64,000 nt of DNA, taken from positions 11,546,001-11,610,000 of the forward strand of contig CM060896.1 of NCBI GenBank assembly GCA_030762935.1, in the 5' to 3' direction. Positions 63,497 to 64,000 of this stretch are shown one piece after another. The position numbers were made by a program, and so were the translations under genes. The notes under the pieces were generated by a model. That model was not told the origin of the DNA. It ran no database searches and saw only the letters and a list, made by a program, of their open reading frames with translations. The DNA comes from Hymenopus coronatus. Taxonomy: Eukaryota; Arthropoda; Insecta; Mantodea; Hymenopodidae. Each line of letters starts with the position of its first letter. Position 1 is the stretch's first letter.

Positions 63497-64000
63497 ATAT
63501 CATGGTTCCACTCACATGACTTTCTCTACATTTCTGCAACAAATAATTGTTAAAAAGCTTATGCTTCTATTTACTTCATGTTCATCGAGAACCAATTAGC
63601 AGAAATAGTCTTATTACTTGCTTCCTTGTAAGTAGGAGCGGAATAAGGGAGTACCATAGGTTAAAGTGACAGTCAAAAACTGGTTGCTATGTGACTGAAG
63701 TTCCTTTGTTTGTATGGACACGAGTTGACAAATTCCTGTATGAGAAAAATATAAGTTTTTCAAGGCTGAAACCAAAAACAAGAAATAACTAAAAAACGTT
63801 CAACTCCACGAAAAAATGTATATAAGTTGCGTGTTTTAATGTGCTCTACAATGTTTTTGTCTATCTCTTACTGTTTACCAGTTATACGCAATTCCGTAAA
63901 ATTCAGAATAAAGTAGTCTTCAGAGGCTATTCCTAGAAAATTCAAGATATACATTTTATTTGTCAGGTAAATATCTTTAATATACGATATTTTAATCAAA
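63497..64000 (+). mobile_element. PE repeat copy, cut by the window end
   Basis: Forward copy from ATCATGGTTCCACTCACATG through TTTAATATACGATATTTTAATC. It continues beyond the window. Confidence 0.9.

Overview
The window looks like a piece of a repeat-rich, AT-leaning invertebrate nuclear genome, most likely an arthropod. The basis is an R1-clade non-LTR retrotransposon, at least six mariner/Tc1-type relics (including a DD41D transposase), a hAT relic, several tRNA-derived SINEs and very large simple-sequence arrays. CpG dinucleotides are retained at the same positions across dozens of copies of the main repeat, which argues against heavy CpG methylation. The species cannot be named. No intact host gene was found: everything recognised as protein-like is a transposon relic, apart from one weak Myb/SANT-like fragment.

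The dominant component is one repeat family, labelled here 'PE' (palindromic-end), with about 45 full or partial copies in both orientations. In forward orientation a copy begins TCTGATGTGTTCCATTCACA, followed within about 20 bp by ACTTTCTCTAC. It runs about 0.75-0.9 kb through a conserved non-coding body with a (CA)n tract at a fixed place, and ends in a near-perfect about 42-bp palindrome (CTTCTCTATACACTATGTAC then ATAGTACGTGTAGAGAAAGT) followed by A. Three copies sit inside other PE copies of opposite orientation. This gives internally controlled junctions in A/T runs with no clear target-site duplication. Subterminal inverted repeats, a terminal hairpin, an internal microsatellite and T/T-type insertion resemble the HINE/Helentron non-autonomous architecture, but that class assignment is inference.

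Layout. 1-5 kb: PE copies. 5.15-7.12 kb: foldback mariner relic interrupted by a 1.3-kb Tc1-like element. 7.25-8.3 kb: 48/49-bp minisatellite split by a SINE with an 11-bp TSD. 8.3-9.1 kb: LTR-like sequence. 9.1-9.7 kb: large palindrome. 10.4-20.6 kb: PE copies, SINE pieces and mariner relics. 20.9-25.4 kb: a 4.5-kb (AGT)n array. 25.4-29.07 kb: an R1-clade retrotransposon on the minus strand, flanked on both sides by that trinucleotide array. 29.07-31.6 kb: more (AGT)n passing into a 24/27-bp minisatellite. 31.6-40.6 kb: LINE remnant, SINE, PE copies and a nearly complete mariner. 40.9-47.94 kb: one PE copy split by a hAT element, a small retroposon, another PE copy and SINEs. The hAT element carries a 4-kb satellite whose 70-bp unit is a duplicated piece of the hAT transposase coding sequence. 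49.4-52.2 kb: mariner relic carrying a DD41D element whose transposase is broken by one visible stop codon. 52.6-63.5 kb: THAP-like TIR element, unclassified inverted repeats, PE copies and a LINE RNase H remnant.

The genes do not form a pathway. The window is a record of successive insertions, and nesting gives their relative order in at least seven places. The most unusual features are the hAT-coding-sequence-derived satellite, the R1-clade element inside an (ACT)n array, and the PE family itself.
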